A stretch of DNA of 36,994 nucleotides from Vicinamibacteraceae bacterium (GTDB lineage Bacteria; Acidobacteriota; Vicinamibacteria; Vicinamibacterales; UBA8438): the NCBI GenBank assembly GCA_012271165.1, contig JAAXGX010000198.1, positions 1 to 36,994 of the forward strand, in the 5' to 3' direction. The position numbers and the translations under genes were made by a program. Position 1 is the first letter of the stretch, and the number at the start of each line of letters is the position of its first letter. Shown piece by piece: positions 25,186-34,158 of this stretch. The notes beneath the pieces are model-generated. The model saw only the letters and a list, made by a program, of their open reading frames with translations, made no database searches and was not told where the DNA came from.

Positions 25186-26255
25186 CCACGACGCTGCCGG
25201 CGGAGCTCGCGCGGCTCGGCTGGGACCGGTCGTTCGCGGAGGCGTTCGACGCCGTCGCGGCGCCCGGCCTGGTGCCCGCGCGGGTGGGCGTCGAGCACAA
25301 CCATCTGTACCGCGTCTTCACCGACGGCGGCGAGCTGCTGGCCCAGGCCGCGGGCAGCCTGCGGCACGCCGCGGCCGGCGCCGACGCGCTGCCCGCCGTG
25401 GGCGACTGGGTGGCGGTGCGCGCCGGCGCCGCGCGCCGCGCCACCATCCGCGCGGTCCTCCCCCGCCGGAGCTGCTTCGCCCGCAAGGCGGCGGGCGACC
25501 CGACGCGGCGGCAGGTGGTGGCGGCCAACGTCGACACGGTGTTCCTCGTCGCGGGGCTCGACGGCGACTTCAGCCCGCGCCGGGTGCAGCGCTACCTCGC
25601 CGCGGCCGCCGAGAGCGGCGCGGCGCCGGTGGTGGTGCTCAACAAGACCGACGTCTGCGACGGGGTCCGCGACGCCGTGGACGCCATCCGCGCAGTGGCC
25701 CCGCGGGTGCCGCTGCACGCCACGAGCTGCACGGCCGAGCGCGGCCTCGACGCCCTCGCGGCCTACCTGACGGGGGGCCGCACGGTCGCCCTGCTCGGCT
25801 CGTCGGGCGTCGGCAAGTCCACCATCGTCAACCGCCTGCTGGGCGTCGAGCGGCAGCGCACCCGCAGCGTGCGGCGGGGCGACAGCCGGGGCCGGCACAC
25901 CACGGTGCACCGCGAGCTGCTGGTGCGGCCGGACGGGGGCGTCATCATCGACACGCCCGGCATGCGCGAGCTGCAGCTCTGGGATACGGACCGGGCGCTC
26001 GAGGACGTCTTCGACGACATCGAGGCGCTGGCCGGCGACTGCCGCTTCCGCGACTGCCGGCACCGCAGCGAGCCGGGCTGCGCGGTCCGCGGCGCGGTGG
26101 CCGAGGGCCGGCTCGCGGCCAGCCGCCTGGCGCACTTCCAGCGCCTGGACGACGAGCGCGCCGAGCTGCAGGCGCGGCGCGAGCGCCTCGAGCGGATGGC
26201 CGAGCAGCGGCGGCCCGGCGCGGGGCGGCGCTCGCGACGCCTGCCCGAGAGCTAG
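25182..26255 (+). CDS. rsgA: Ribosome small subunit-dependent GTPase A
   Basis: Circularly permuted GTPase motifs NKTD, GSSGVGKSTIVNRLLG, DTPGMRELQLW, and zinc motif CRFRDCRHRSEPGC; ATGA overlap with dinB. Confidence 0.96.
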   Translation: MTTTLPAELARLGWDRSFAEAFDAVAAPGLVPARVGVEHNHLYRVFTDGGELLAQAAGSLRHAAAGADALPAVGDWVAVRAGAARRATIRAVLPRRSCFARKAAGDPTRRQVVAANVDTVFLVAGLDGDFSPRRVQRYLAAAAESGAAPVVVLNKTDVCDGVRDAVDAIRAVAPRVPLHATSCTAERGLDALAAYLTGGRTVALLGSSGVGKSTIVNRLLGVERQRTRSVRRGDSRGRHTTVHRELLVRPDGGVIIDTPGMRELQLWDTDRALEDVFDDIEALAGDCRFRDCRHRSEPGCAVRGAVAEGRLAASRLAHFQRLDDERAELQARRERLERMAEQRRPGAGRRSRRLPES

Positions 26256-26263
26256 CTGATAAG

Positions 26264-26518
26264 ATGAACCCCATGGTCGATCGGGACCAGCTTCCCCTGC
26301 TCCTCGGCATCGGCGCCATCGTCGTCACCCTCAGCGCCGGCACGTGCTCGACGAACGCGCGCATCGGCGACCTGAACGACAGCATGAACAACCGGTTCGA
26401 CGACGTGAACCGCCGTATCGACGACGTGAACCGGCGCATCGACGACGTGCAGACCGACGTGCGCGAGCTCCGCGGCCTCCTCTTCGAGAGCCTCAAGAGC
26501 GACCCGCCCGCCAACTGA
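26264..26518 (+). CDS. Small membrane-anchored coiled-coil protein
   Basis: MNPMVDRDQLPLLLGIGAIVVTLSAGTCSTNARIGDLNDSMNNRFDDVNRRIDDVNRRIDDVQTDVRELRGLLFESL; heptads like paralog A. Confidence 0.75.
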   Translation: MNPMVDRDQLPLLLGIGAIVVTLSAGTCSTNARIGDLNDSMNNRFDDVNRRIDDVNRRIDDVQTDVRELRGLLFESLKSDPPAN

Positions 26519-26529
26519 CGCAGTCCCGC

Positions 26530-27624
26530 TCAGCCGGCATCCCGCGCCAGCCGCCGGCGGGCCCAGGCGGCGTGCTCGGCAACGAGCGGCGCCGCGCGGG
26601 AGTCGTCGCCGGCGGCCGGCTCGGCCAGCGCCGCGGCGGCGTCCGCGGAGCCGCTGTTGCCGAGGGCGACGGCGGTGTTGCGCCGCAGGCGGCGCAGGCC
26701 GGCGTAGGCCATCGCGCTGCGCTTGACGGCCGGCCGCAGCACGGCGTCGGGCTGGCGCCACAGGGCGTCCAGGCGGGGCTGGTCGAGCGCCGGGTGGGGC
26801 TGCCAGGCCGGATCGGTCGAGGCCGGCGGCTGCGCGTTCCAGGGACACACCTCCTGGCAGATGTCGCAGCCGTAGACGTGGCTGCCGAGGTCGGCGCGCA
26901 CCGGCTCGGGCAGCGTCCCCCGCTGCTCGATCGTGAGGTACGCGATGCAGCGGTTGGCGTCGAGCACGTGCGGGGCGACGAGCGCGCCGGTCGGGCAGGC
27001 CTCCAGGCAGAGCGTGCACGTGCCGCACTGGTCGAGCGCCGGCGCGTCCACCTCGAGCGGCAGCGTGCAGACGATCTCCGACAGGAACAGCCACGAGCCG
27101 ATCTCGGCGTTGATGAGGCAGGTATTCTTGCCGATCCAGCCGAGGCCGGCGTACTGCGCGTAGACGCGCTCCTGGACCGGTCCGGTGTCGACGTACGGAC
27201 GCGCCTCGAACGGCTCGGCGCTCGCGGACCGCAGCCAGTCGAGGAGCTCCCGCGTGCGCCGGCCGATCACCGCGTGGTAGTCCTCGCCCCAGGCGTAGCG
27301 CGAGACGCGCGCCCGGCCCGGGTCGGCCTGCTCGGTGGAGTACGGCCGGTCGACGTGGTAGTTGGTGGCGAGCGCGATCACCGTGCGCGCGCCCGGCAGC
27401 ACCTGCCGCACGTCGGCGCGGCGCGCGGCCGTCCGCTCCAGGTAGCGCATCCCGCCCGCGTGGCCGCGGTCGAGCCACTCGCGCAGGAAGGCCAGCTCGG
27501 GAAAGGCCCCGGCCGGCGCGATGCCGCACAGCGCGAACCCCAGCTCGCGGGCGCGCGTCTTGACGTCGTCGGCGGACGGCACGTTGCTCCGGGCTCGGCG
27601 GCCGGCGGGCGCCGGCTCAGCCAA
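26530..27624 (-). CDS. queG: Epoxyqueuosine reductase
   Basis: Two 4Fe-4S motifs CGTCTLCLEACPTGAL and CDICQEVCPWN; GLGWIGKNTCLIN; C-terminal HEAT-like tail. Start uncertain (TTG 27624 or GTG 27582). Confidence 0.94.
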   Translation of the reverse strand: MAEPAPAGRRARSNVPSADDVKTRARELGFALCGIAPAGAFPELAFLREWLDRGHAGGMRYLERTAARRADVRQVLPGARTVIALATNYHVDRPYSTEQADPGRARVSRYAWGEDYHAVIGRRTRELLDWLRSASAEPFEARPYVDTGPVQERVYAQYAGLGWIGKNTCLINAEIGSWLFLSEIVCTLPLEVDAPALDQCGTCTLCLEACPTGALVAPHVLDANRCIAYLTIEQRGTLPEPVRADLGSHVYGCDICQEVCPWNAQPPASTDPAWQPHPALDQPRLDALWRQPDAVLRPAVKRSAMAYAGLRRLRRNTAVALGNSGSADAAAALAEPAAGDDSRAAPLVAEHAAWARRRLARDAG

Positions 27625-27820
27625 CGAAGGTGCGGGCGATGAGCGTCACCATGCCGATGATGAGCATCACGGTCCCCGTGAGCACCACGTTGAGCTTCGT
27701 CTCGACGCGGACCAGCCGGGATTCGAAGGCGGCGATTTTCTCGGCGGCGGCCCGGGCGCGTGCGTCGGATGCGCCCGCCTCCTTGAAGGCTTCGTAGGTC
27801 TCGGAAAGCATCACGGCCAT
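27617..27820 (-). CDS. Small tail-anchored coiled-coil membrane protein
   Basis: MAVMLSETYEAFKEAGASDARARAAAEKIAAFESRLVRVETKLNVVLTGTVMLIIGMVTLIARTFVG; C-terminal TM after an amphipathic helix. Confidence 0.65.
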   Translation of the reverse strand: MAVMLSETYEAFKEAGASDARARAAAEKIAAFESRLVRVETKLNVVLTGTVMLIIGMVTLIARTFVG

Positions 27821-27933
27821 GGTTTGCCTGTCGGGGCGCGGGCAGCCGCGTACCGATCGATGCTAGCAGATCGCCGGCCCGTGGGCGCCGCCCGTGCCAG
27901 CGCTCCTCCGCGTGATATCCTGAATCTCACGCC

Positions 27934-28137
27934 ATGCCGTGGACCGACATTCTGTCTCCCGCAATCGTGATTGCCGTCGTCGTGCTGCTATGGCGACAGA
28001 CCAACGGCCGCCTCGACACGCTGACCGCCACCGTCGCCGACATCAACCGGCGCCTCGCCACGCTCGAAGGACGAATCACCGGCTGGCAGGATCGCCAGCA
28101 CGCGCTACGGACATCGCCGCCCAGCGACCAGCACTAA
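27934..28137 (+). CDS. Small membrane-anchored coiled-coil protein
   Basis: MPWTDILSPAIVIAVVVLLWRQTNGRLDTLTATVADINRRLATLEGRITGWQDRQ; N-terminal TM; stop overlaps the lpxB stop on the opposite strand. Confidence 0.65.
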   Translation: MPWTDILSPAIVIAVVVLLWRQTNGRLDTLTATVADINRRLATLEGRITGWQDRQHALRTSPPSDQH

Positions 28138-29288
28138 CCACCTTCAATCAAACGGGGCGGCGCACCGGCCTCGGCCAGCACGGCCTCGGCCGCGCGGCGG
28201 CTGGCGCCCGCGCCGCCGAGCCGCTCGCGGACCTCGCCGAGCGCGCGGCGCGCCGCGGCGGCGTGCGGGGCGTGTGTGAGGAAGCGCACCACCTCGGCGC
28301 TGACCGCCGCGGCCGTGAAGGCGTCCTGCACGAGCTCGGGGACGACCCGCCGGCCGGCGATGAGGTTGACCATGCCCACCGTGTCGACATGCGCGAACGC
28401 GCGCACGACCCGGTAGGTGAGCGCGGACAGCCGGTAGACGATGACCATCGGGCAGCCGTGCAGCGCGGCCTGCACCGTGGCGGTGCCCGAGGCGGTGACG
28501 GCCGCGTCGGCCGCGGCCAGCGCCGCGTCGGTCCCCGACTCGACCGTCGCCAGCGGCGCGCCGGCGGCCGCGAGCCCCGCCAGCGGCGCGAACAGGCCGT
28601 CGTCGAGGTGCGGGGCGCGCGCCACGACGAACTGCGCCGCCGGCACCCGGCGGCGGACCAGCGCCGCCGCGCGGACCATCTCCGGCAGCAGGGCGCGCAC
28701 CTCGTTCGGCCGGCTGCCCGGCAGCAGGGCGACGGTCGGCGCGCCGGGGTCGAGGCCGTTGGCGCGCAGGAACCCGGCCCGCGGCGGCTGCAGCAGCTCC
28801 ACCAGCGGATGGCCGACGAAGTCGACCGGGATGCCCGCCGCGCGGTAGATGGCCGTCTCGAACGGGAAGATGACCAGCGCGCGCCGCGCGAAGCGCCGGA
28901 TGGTGCGCAGCCGGCCCCGCCGCCACGCCCACACCTGCGGGCAGACGTAGTAGACGACCGGGACGCCCAGGCGGCGGAGCGCGCCGGCCAGGCGGAAGTT
29001 GAAGTCGGGAAAGTCGAGCGGGACGAAGACGTCCGGGCGCTCGGCGCGCGCCAGCCGCAGCAGGCGGCGATAGACGGCGAGCGAGCGCGGCAGGACCGCC
29101 AGCGCCTCGGACAGCCCCGTGACCGTCAGCCCGCGGTAGTCCTCGACGGCCTCCCCGCCGCCCGCCCGGAAGCGGGGGCCGCCCAGCCCGTAGACGCGGG
29201 CGCCGGGGTCGAGCCGGCGGATGGCGCCGGCGAGCGCGCCGGCGTACAGATCGCCCGACGGCTCGCCGCAGGAGACGAGGACCTTCAC
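28134..29288 (-). CDS. lpxB: Lipid-A-disaccharide synthase
   Basis: VKVLVSCGEPSGDLYAGALAGAIRRLDPGARVYGLGGPRF...FVPLDFPDFNFRLA...YYVCPQVWAWRRGR...DFVGHPLVE...ALLPGSRPNEVRALLP. Confidence 0.95.
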   Translation of the reverse strand: MKVLVSCGEPSGDLYAGALAGAIRRLDPGARVYGLGGPRFRAGGGEAVEDYRGLTVTGLSEALAVLPRSLAVYRRLLRLARAERPDVFVPLDFPDFNFRLAGALRRLGVPVVYYVCPQVWAWRRGRLRTIRRFARRALVIFPFETAIYRAAGIPVDFVGHPLVELLQPPRAGFLRANGLDPGAPTVALLPGSRPNEVRALLPEMVRAAALVRRRVPAAQFVVARAPHLDDGLFAPLAGLAAAGAPLATVESGTDAALAAADAAVTASGTATVQAALHGCPMVIVYRLSALTYRVVRAFAHVDTVGMVNLIAGRRVVPELVQDAFTAAAVSAEVVRFLTHAPHAAAARRALGEVRERLGGAGASRRAAEAVLAEAGAPPRLIEGG

Positions 29289-30772
29289 CGCCCGCCGGTG
29301 TCGATGCCGTAGAGGTCGACGCTGGCGATGGGCACCACCTCGTAGTCGTCGAAGCCGACGCCGGGCAGGTCGTCGACGAACGCCGCGGCGTCGCCGACCA
29401 GGACGATGGCGAGGGTGTCCGGGCGCAGGAAGTTGCGCGCCACGCGCTGGATGTCGTTGGGCGTCACGGCCCGCACGCGCTCGGGAAAGGTCTCGAGCTC
29501 GTCGAGGTCGAGGCCGAAGAGCACCGCCTCGAGCACCTGCGTGGCGATGGCGTTCGGCGTCTCGATCGACAGCGGGAAGTTGCCCGCCAGGTAGTCCTGC
29601 GCGCCGCGCAGCTCGCTGAAGCGCACGCGGTCGCGCTGCAGCCGGGCGATCTCGTCCACCATCAGCCGCAGCGCCTCGCCGGTGGCCGGCGAGCGGGTCT
29701 CGGTCTGCGCCATGAAGTCGCCGGTGAACTGCCGGCCGGACAGGTCGGCCGAGGCCGCGTAGGTCAGCGAGCGGGCCGTGCGCAGCACGCTGCCGAGCCG
29801 GTTGCCCCCCTCGCCGCCGAGGATCTTGATGGCCATGTCGAACGTCAGGAAATCGGGGTGGGCGCGCGGCAGGGCCAGGTGCCCCACGCGCATCACCGTC
29901 TGCACGGCGCCCGGCCTGTCCACCACGACCACCCGGCGGGCGGGCGTCGGCGGCTCGACGAGGCTGGGCACCGGCAGCTCGCCCCGCTCCCAGTCGCCGA
30001 GGACGCGGCGGACGCCGGCCAGCGCCTCGTCCGCGGTCACGTCGCCGACGACGGCCAGGATGGCGTTGTTCGGGACGTAGTGCGCGGCGTGGAACGCCGC
30101 CAGGTCGGCGCTGCGGATGCGCTGCAGCGAGGCGGGCGTGCCGTTCACCGGCCGGCCGTACGGGTGCCCGCCGTAGACGAGCTGGCCGAAGACGATGCCG
30201 GCCACGTAGCCCGGATCGTCCTGGCTGACCTGCATGCTCGACAGCAACTGGCGGCGGTGGCGCTCGATCTCGGCCGGGTAGTAGGTCGGCCGGCGCGCGA
30301 CGTCGGACAGCAGGTCGAGGGCGAGGTCGAAGTCGTCCTTCAGCACCAGGATGTTGACGAAGCTCAGGTCGCTCCCGGCGCCCACGGCGAGGCTGCCGCC
30401 GACGTTCTCGATCGCCGCGGCCAGCTCCTGCGCGCTGCGGCCGGCCGCCCCCTGGTCGAGCAGCTCGGCGGCCATGGCGGCGACGCCCGGCAGCTCGTCC
30501 GGGTCGTTCGTCGCGCCGGCGCGGACCAGCAGGCGGATGTTGACCACGGGCTGCTCGTGCGCGCCCACCACCACCACCTGCAGGCCGTTGTCGAGCCGCT
30601 CGAGCTCGTACTCCGGGAAGTGCACCTCGGGCGCGAGCAGCGGCGGCGGCGGGGTCTCGGCCGGCCAGTCGGCGACCTGCGCCCCCGCGGCGGCCGGCGC
30701 GAGCGCCAGCGCCAGCGCCAGCAGCACGGCCGCGATCGGACGGCGCCGCGCCCCCGGACACCGCGCGGTCAT
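29285..30772 (-). CDS. M16 family peptidase-like subunit, lacking HxxEH (presumed non-catalytic partner)
   Basis: Signal peptide; YELERLDNGLQVVVVGAHEQPVVNIRLLVRAGATNDPDELPGVAAMAAELLDQG (no HxxEH); later RTARSLTYAASADLSGRQFTGDF. Confidence 0.88.
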   Translation of the reverse strand: MTARCPGARRRPIAAVLLALALALAPAAAGAQVADWPAETPPPPLLAPEVHFPEYELERLDNGLQVVVVGAHEQPVVNIRLLVRAGATNDPDELPGVAAMAAELLDQGAAGRSAQELAAAIENVGGSLAVGAGSDLSFVNILVLKDDFDLALDLLSDVARRPTYYPAEIERHRRQLLSSMQVSQDDPGYVAGIVFGQLVYGGHPYGRPVNGTPASLQRIRSADLAAFHAAHYVPNNAILAVVGDVTADEALAGVRRVLGDWERGELPVPSLVEPPTPARRVVVVDRPGAVQTVMRVGHLALPRAHPDFLTFDMAIKILGGEGGNRLGSVLRTARSLTYAASADLSGRQFTGDFMAQTETRSPATGEALRLMVDEIARLQRDRVRFSELRGAQDYLAGNFPLSIETPNAIATQVLEAVLFGLDLDELETFPERVRAVTPNDIQRVARNFLRPDTLAIVLVGDAAAFVDDLPGVGFDDYEVVPIASVDLYGIDTGGR

Positions 30773-32151
30773 CGCGACGCCGCCCCCAGCAGCCGGAAGC
30801 CGCGCGAGCCGCGCGGCAGGATGGTCAGCACCAGGCGGTTGTCCTCCCGGAAGTAGGTGCGCGCCACGCGCTGCACGTCGTCCTTGCTGACGTTCATGAA
30901 GATGTCGAACTCGCCGTCGGCCGTGGTGATGTCGTCGTGGATCACCGCCGCGTGGGCGAGGTGCGCCGCCTTCTGCGAGTTGGTGATGCGGCCGATGATG
31001 TAGTCGCGCGCGAACTGGTTCTTCGTGCGCTGCAGCTCCTCGTCGCTGACCGGATCCTGCTTCAGCCGCTCGAGCTCGCCCATCAGCGCGTCGGCGGCCT
31101 CGTCCGGCCGGCGCCCGGGGGCCACGATGGCGACCGCGTAGAACAGGTTGGGATCCTCGATGATGTTGCCCTGGCCGAAGGCGGAGACCGCGAGCTGGTC
31201 GTCGTAGACCAGGCTGCGGTAGATGCGCGAGCTGAGCCCGTCGGAGAGCACCTTCGACGCGATGTGCAGCGGGTAGGCGTCGGGATGCCCGTCGTAGGTG
31301 ATGTGGTGCGCCACCACGACGGCGGGCAGCGGCCAGTTGTCGGCCTCCACCGTCACCCGCCGCTCGGCCTGCCAGGCCGGCTCGCGCGGGATCTCGCGCG
31401 GCACCGGGCGGCCCGCCTTCGGGACGCGGCCCAGGTAGTGCTCGATCATCTCCATCGTGTTGGCGGGGTCGATGTCGCCCACCACGACGATGGTGGCGTT
31501 CTCCGGCGTGTAGTAGGTCTCGTAGAACTCGCGCACGTCGGCGATGGACGCCGCCTCGATGTCCTCCATCGACCCGATGGCCGTGTGCTTGTACGGATGG
31601 ACGTCGAACGCGTGGTCGTAGACGATCTCGGAGAGCAGCCCGAACGGTTCGTTCTCGTAGCGCCAGCGGCGCTCCTCCTTGACGACCTCGCGCTCGGCGT
31701 CGAGCGTGCGCCGGTCGATGCGCAGCGTCGCCATGCGGTCGGCCTCCAGCCACAGCACCAGCGGCAGGTACTGCGACGGCACGGTCTGCAGGAACACCGT
31801 GGCGTCCTCGGTGGTGTAGGCGTTGCCGTCGCCGCCGACGCGCGAGATGTGCGTCAGGTGCTGGTCGGGCCGCACGTTCTTCGAGCCCTTGAACATCAGG
31901 TGCTCGAACAGGTGCGCGAAGCCGGTGCGCCCCGCCGGCTCGTTCTTCGACCCGACGTGGTACCACACCTCGACGTGGACGATCGGCGTGGAGTGGTCCT
32001 CGGACAGCACCACCTTCAGCCCGTTGTCGAGCGTGAAGAGCCGGTAGTCCAGCTTCGGCGGCCGGTTCTGCCCGGACAGCGCCGCGGTGAAGAGCAGGAT
32101 GCCGAGGGCGAGCGCCCCGGCGGCGGCCGGAATGCGAATCTTGGCGGCCAT
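30769..32151 (-). CDS. M16 family zinc metallopeptidase (catalytic subunit)
   Basis: MAAKIRIPAAAGALALGILLFTAALSG signal peptide; LDNGLKVVLSEDHSTPIVHVEVWYHVGSKNEPAGRTGFAHLFEHLMFKGS (HLFEH zinc motif). Confidence 0.93.
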   Translation of the reverse strand: MAAKIRIPAAAGALALGILLFTAALSGQNRPPKLDYRLFTLDNGLKVVLSEDHSTPIVHVEVWYHVGSKNEPAGRTGFAHLFEHLMFKGSKNVRPDQHLTHISRVGGDGNAYTTEDATVFLQTVPSQYLPLVLWLEADRMATLRIDRRTLDAEREVVKEERRWRYENEPFGLLSEIVYDHAFDVHPYKHTAIGSMEDIEAASIADVREFYETYYTPENATIVVVGDIDPANTMEMIEHYLGRVPKAGRPVPREIPREPAWQAERRVTVEADNWPLPAVVVAHHITYDGHPDAYPLHIASKVLSDGLSSRIYRSLVYDDQLAVSAFGQGNIIEDPNLFYAVAIVAPGRRPDEAADALMGELERLKQDPVSDEELQRTKNQFARDYIIGRITNSQKAAHLAHAAVIHDDITTADGEFDIFMNVSKDDVQRVARTYFREDNRLVLTILPRGSRGFRLLGAASR

Positions 32152-32323
32152 GGCGGGGATTATCTCACAGTCCCGGCGCGTCGGCCGCGCCGTCAGGCGT
32201 GTTCGTCGGCGGCATGCCGATGATCGCGCCATTCAATGCTGCGGCCTGAGCGGTGCCGCGGGTGCACGGGCCACCGTCGCCCCCGTGTCATACTGGAGCC
32301 GGCTGAAGCTCACGGAGAGTGCG

Positions 32324-33436
32324 TTGTATTCATCGATACGGATTCGTGGCTACCGGGGGCTCGACTCGTTCCAGATGCGGGGGCTCGGTCGCGTCAACCT
32401 GCTCGTCGGGACGAACAACTCCGGCAAGACTTCGGTTCTGGAATGCATCGAGCTGCTCCAGTCGGCGGGCGACCCGCACGTGCTGTCGTCCATTGCGGGG
32501 CGTCGGGGGGAGTGGGGTCCCGCGAGCGAAGGAGATGTGCGGGCACCGCTCGGACCTGGTCCGGAACCCCTCGACGTATCCCACCTGTTCGCGAACCGCG
32601 AACTGCGGGGCACGATAGACATCGAGGCTGACCACGTCGGCGACACCACTGCCACGGGTTGGAACGACAGGGTTACCGTGTGTGTCGAAGAGCCGTCCAC
32701 TTCCAGGCACCAGAAACGGGAGCCTGAACTGGGCGGAGACGACGACGGACGACTCCTGCTTCGCATCAAGTGGTCGGGTACGGACGACGAGTACAGGGCC
32801 CTCGTTACAGAGGACGGACTTCTGCTCCGACCTCGACGGTTCGTGCGCCGGCGAGATGCTTCCGGGCAAGCTGTCGAGTTCGTGAGGACTAGTGGCGTAA
32901 CGGCGGTGGATGTCGCCCGGACGTTCAGCAAGTTTGTGCTCACCCCCAAGCACGAGGCCATCAAGCACGCACTTCGCATCGTCGAACCGAACGTTGAAGA
33001 CCTGGCCCCGATCGCGGATGACCGTACCCGGTTCAGTCGCGACGCGCCCGGCGGCGTGGTGCTCAAACTTCGCGGGGTCGCAGACCGCGTGCCGATCGGG
33101 AGCATGGGCGACGGCATGTGGCGCATGCTTGGGCTGGCGCTCTCTATCGCGAACGCCGACGGCGGAGTGCTGCTCGTCGACGAGATCGACACCGGCCTTC
33201 ACTACACGGTCATGGAAGACATGTGGCACATGCTCAGCGAAGCCGCCGCCGCAAGGTCTGTCCAGGTGTTCGCGACGACGCACAGCCACGATTGCGTTCT
33301 GAGTCTCGCGGCCGTCTCGAAGTCCGCCGCGGGCGGAGTCACAATCCAGAGAATTGTCCGGAGCCGGGGCGAGGCGGTCAGGGTCGGCGGCGACGCAATC
33401 GTTGCCGCCGCCGAGCGCAACCTGGAGGTCAGGTGA
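32324..33436 (+). CDS. AAA ATPase (AAA_15/AAA_21, OLD-like SMC-type)
   Basis: IRIRGYRGLDSFQMRGLGRVNLLVGTNNSGKTSVLECIELL (Walker A), GGVLLVDEIDTGLHYTVMEDMWHML (Walker B), VFATTHSHDCVLSL; likely TTG start after GGAG. Confidence 0.85.
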   Translation: MYSSIRIRGYRGLDSFQMRGLGRVNLLVGTNNSGKTSVLECIELLQSAGDPHVLSSIAGRRGEWGPASEGDVRAPLGPGPEPLDVSHLFANRELRGTIDIEADHVGDTTATGWNDRVTVCVEEPSTSRHQKREPELGGDDDGRLLLRIKWSGTDDEYRALVTEDGLLLRPRRFVRRRDASGQAVEFVRTSGVTAVDVARTFSKFVLTPKHEAIKHALRIVEPNVEDLAPIADDRTRFSRDAPGGVVLKLRGVADRVPIGSMGDGMWRMLGLALSIANADGGVLLVDEIDTGLHYTVMEDMWHMLSEAAAARSVQVFATTHSHDCVLSLAAVSKSAAGGVTIQRIVRSRGEAVRVGGDAIVAAAERNLEVR

Positions 33437-33437
33437 G

Positions 33438-34088
33438 TTGCCTGTTCGCCCCAGGAAGCTGCTCGTGGAGGGCAAGACGGACCAGCGCGTAATCCCGTAC
33501 CTGATGGAAGCCAACGGCGTCCCATGGCCGGACCATCGAGATCCGGACTGCCCCGCGTTCATTGCCGAGTACGGCAGTGTCAACGAGATACTGAAGCCGG
33601 AAGTCATCGAGGCCGAATTGAGAGCGTCGGGACTCGAAGCTCTGGGGCTTGTGGTCGATGCAGATGGTGACGCGGCTGCCCGCTGGGATGAACTCAGAGC
33701 GTTGTGGGACAGCGAATTCGCAGACTTGCCGGACCAGATTCCCGCCGGCGGCCTGGAGGTTGTTCACGCCGGCGGCCCGAGGTTCGGTGTCTGGATCATG
33801 CCTGACAATCGGTTCCAGGGAATGCTGGAGGATTTGCTCGTCCGATTGATTCCTGAGGATTCCAGCGTGCTGTACAAGAGGGCCCGAAATTGCGTCGCCG
33901 AGGCGAGACTGAACCATGCGCCGTTCAAGGATGTACACGAGAGAAAGGCTGAAGTCTACACGTGGCTCGCGTGGCAGGACCCGCCGGGACTTCGATTGCA
34001 CGAAGCGGTGAAACACAGGGTTCTCGACCCGACGCGGCCGGAATCTCGGCCTTTCGTCAGGTGGTTCAGAAGCCTCTTTCGCGTGTAG
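33438..34088 (+). CDS. DUF3226-like TOPRIM-domain protein, partner of preceding ATPase
   Basis: RKLLVEGKTDQRVIPYL (TOPRIM Glu) and ALGLVVDADGDAAARW (DxD); TTG start within 2 nt of the ATPase stop. Confidence 0.75.
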   Translation: MPVRPRKLLVEGKTDQRVIPYLMEANGVPWPDHRDPDCPAFIAEYGSVNEILKPEVIEAELRASGLEALGLVVDADGDAAARWDELRALWDSEFADLPDQIPAGGLEVVHAGGPRFGVWIMPDNRFQGMLEDLLVRLIPEDSSVLYKRARNCVAEARLNHAPFKDVHERKAEVYTWLAWQDPPGLRLHEAVKHRVLDPTRPESRPFVRWFRSLFRV

Positions 34089-34158
34089 ACCGCGTTGCGA
34101 CAGGATGCTCGACTCCGACTCTGTCCAGACCCCGGCCGCGTCCCCGGTCAGTCCCGCC

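Noticed and set aside
27905-27933. GCGTGAtatcctgaatcTCACGC inverted repeat upstream of ORF 27934
   Set aside because: Only 6-bp arms in a GC-rich region; insufficient to call a regulatory site.
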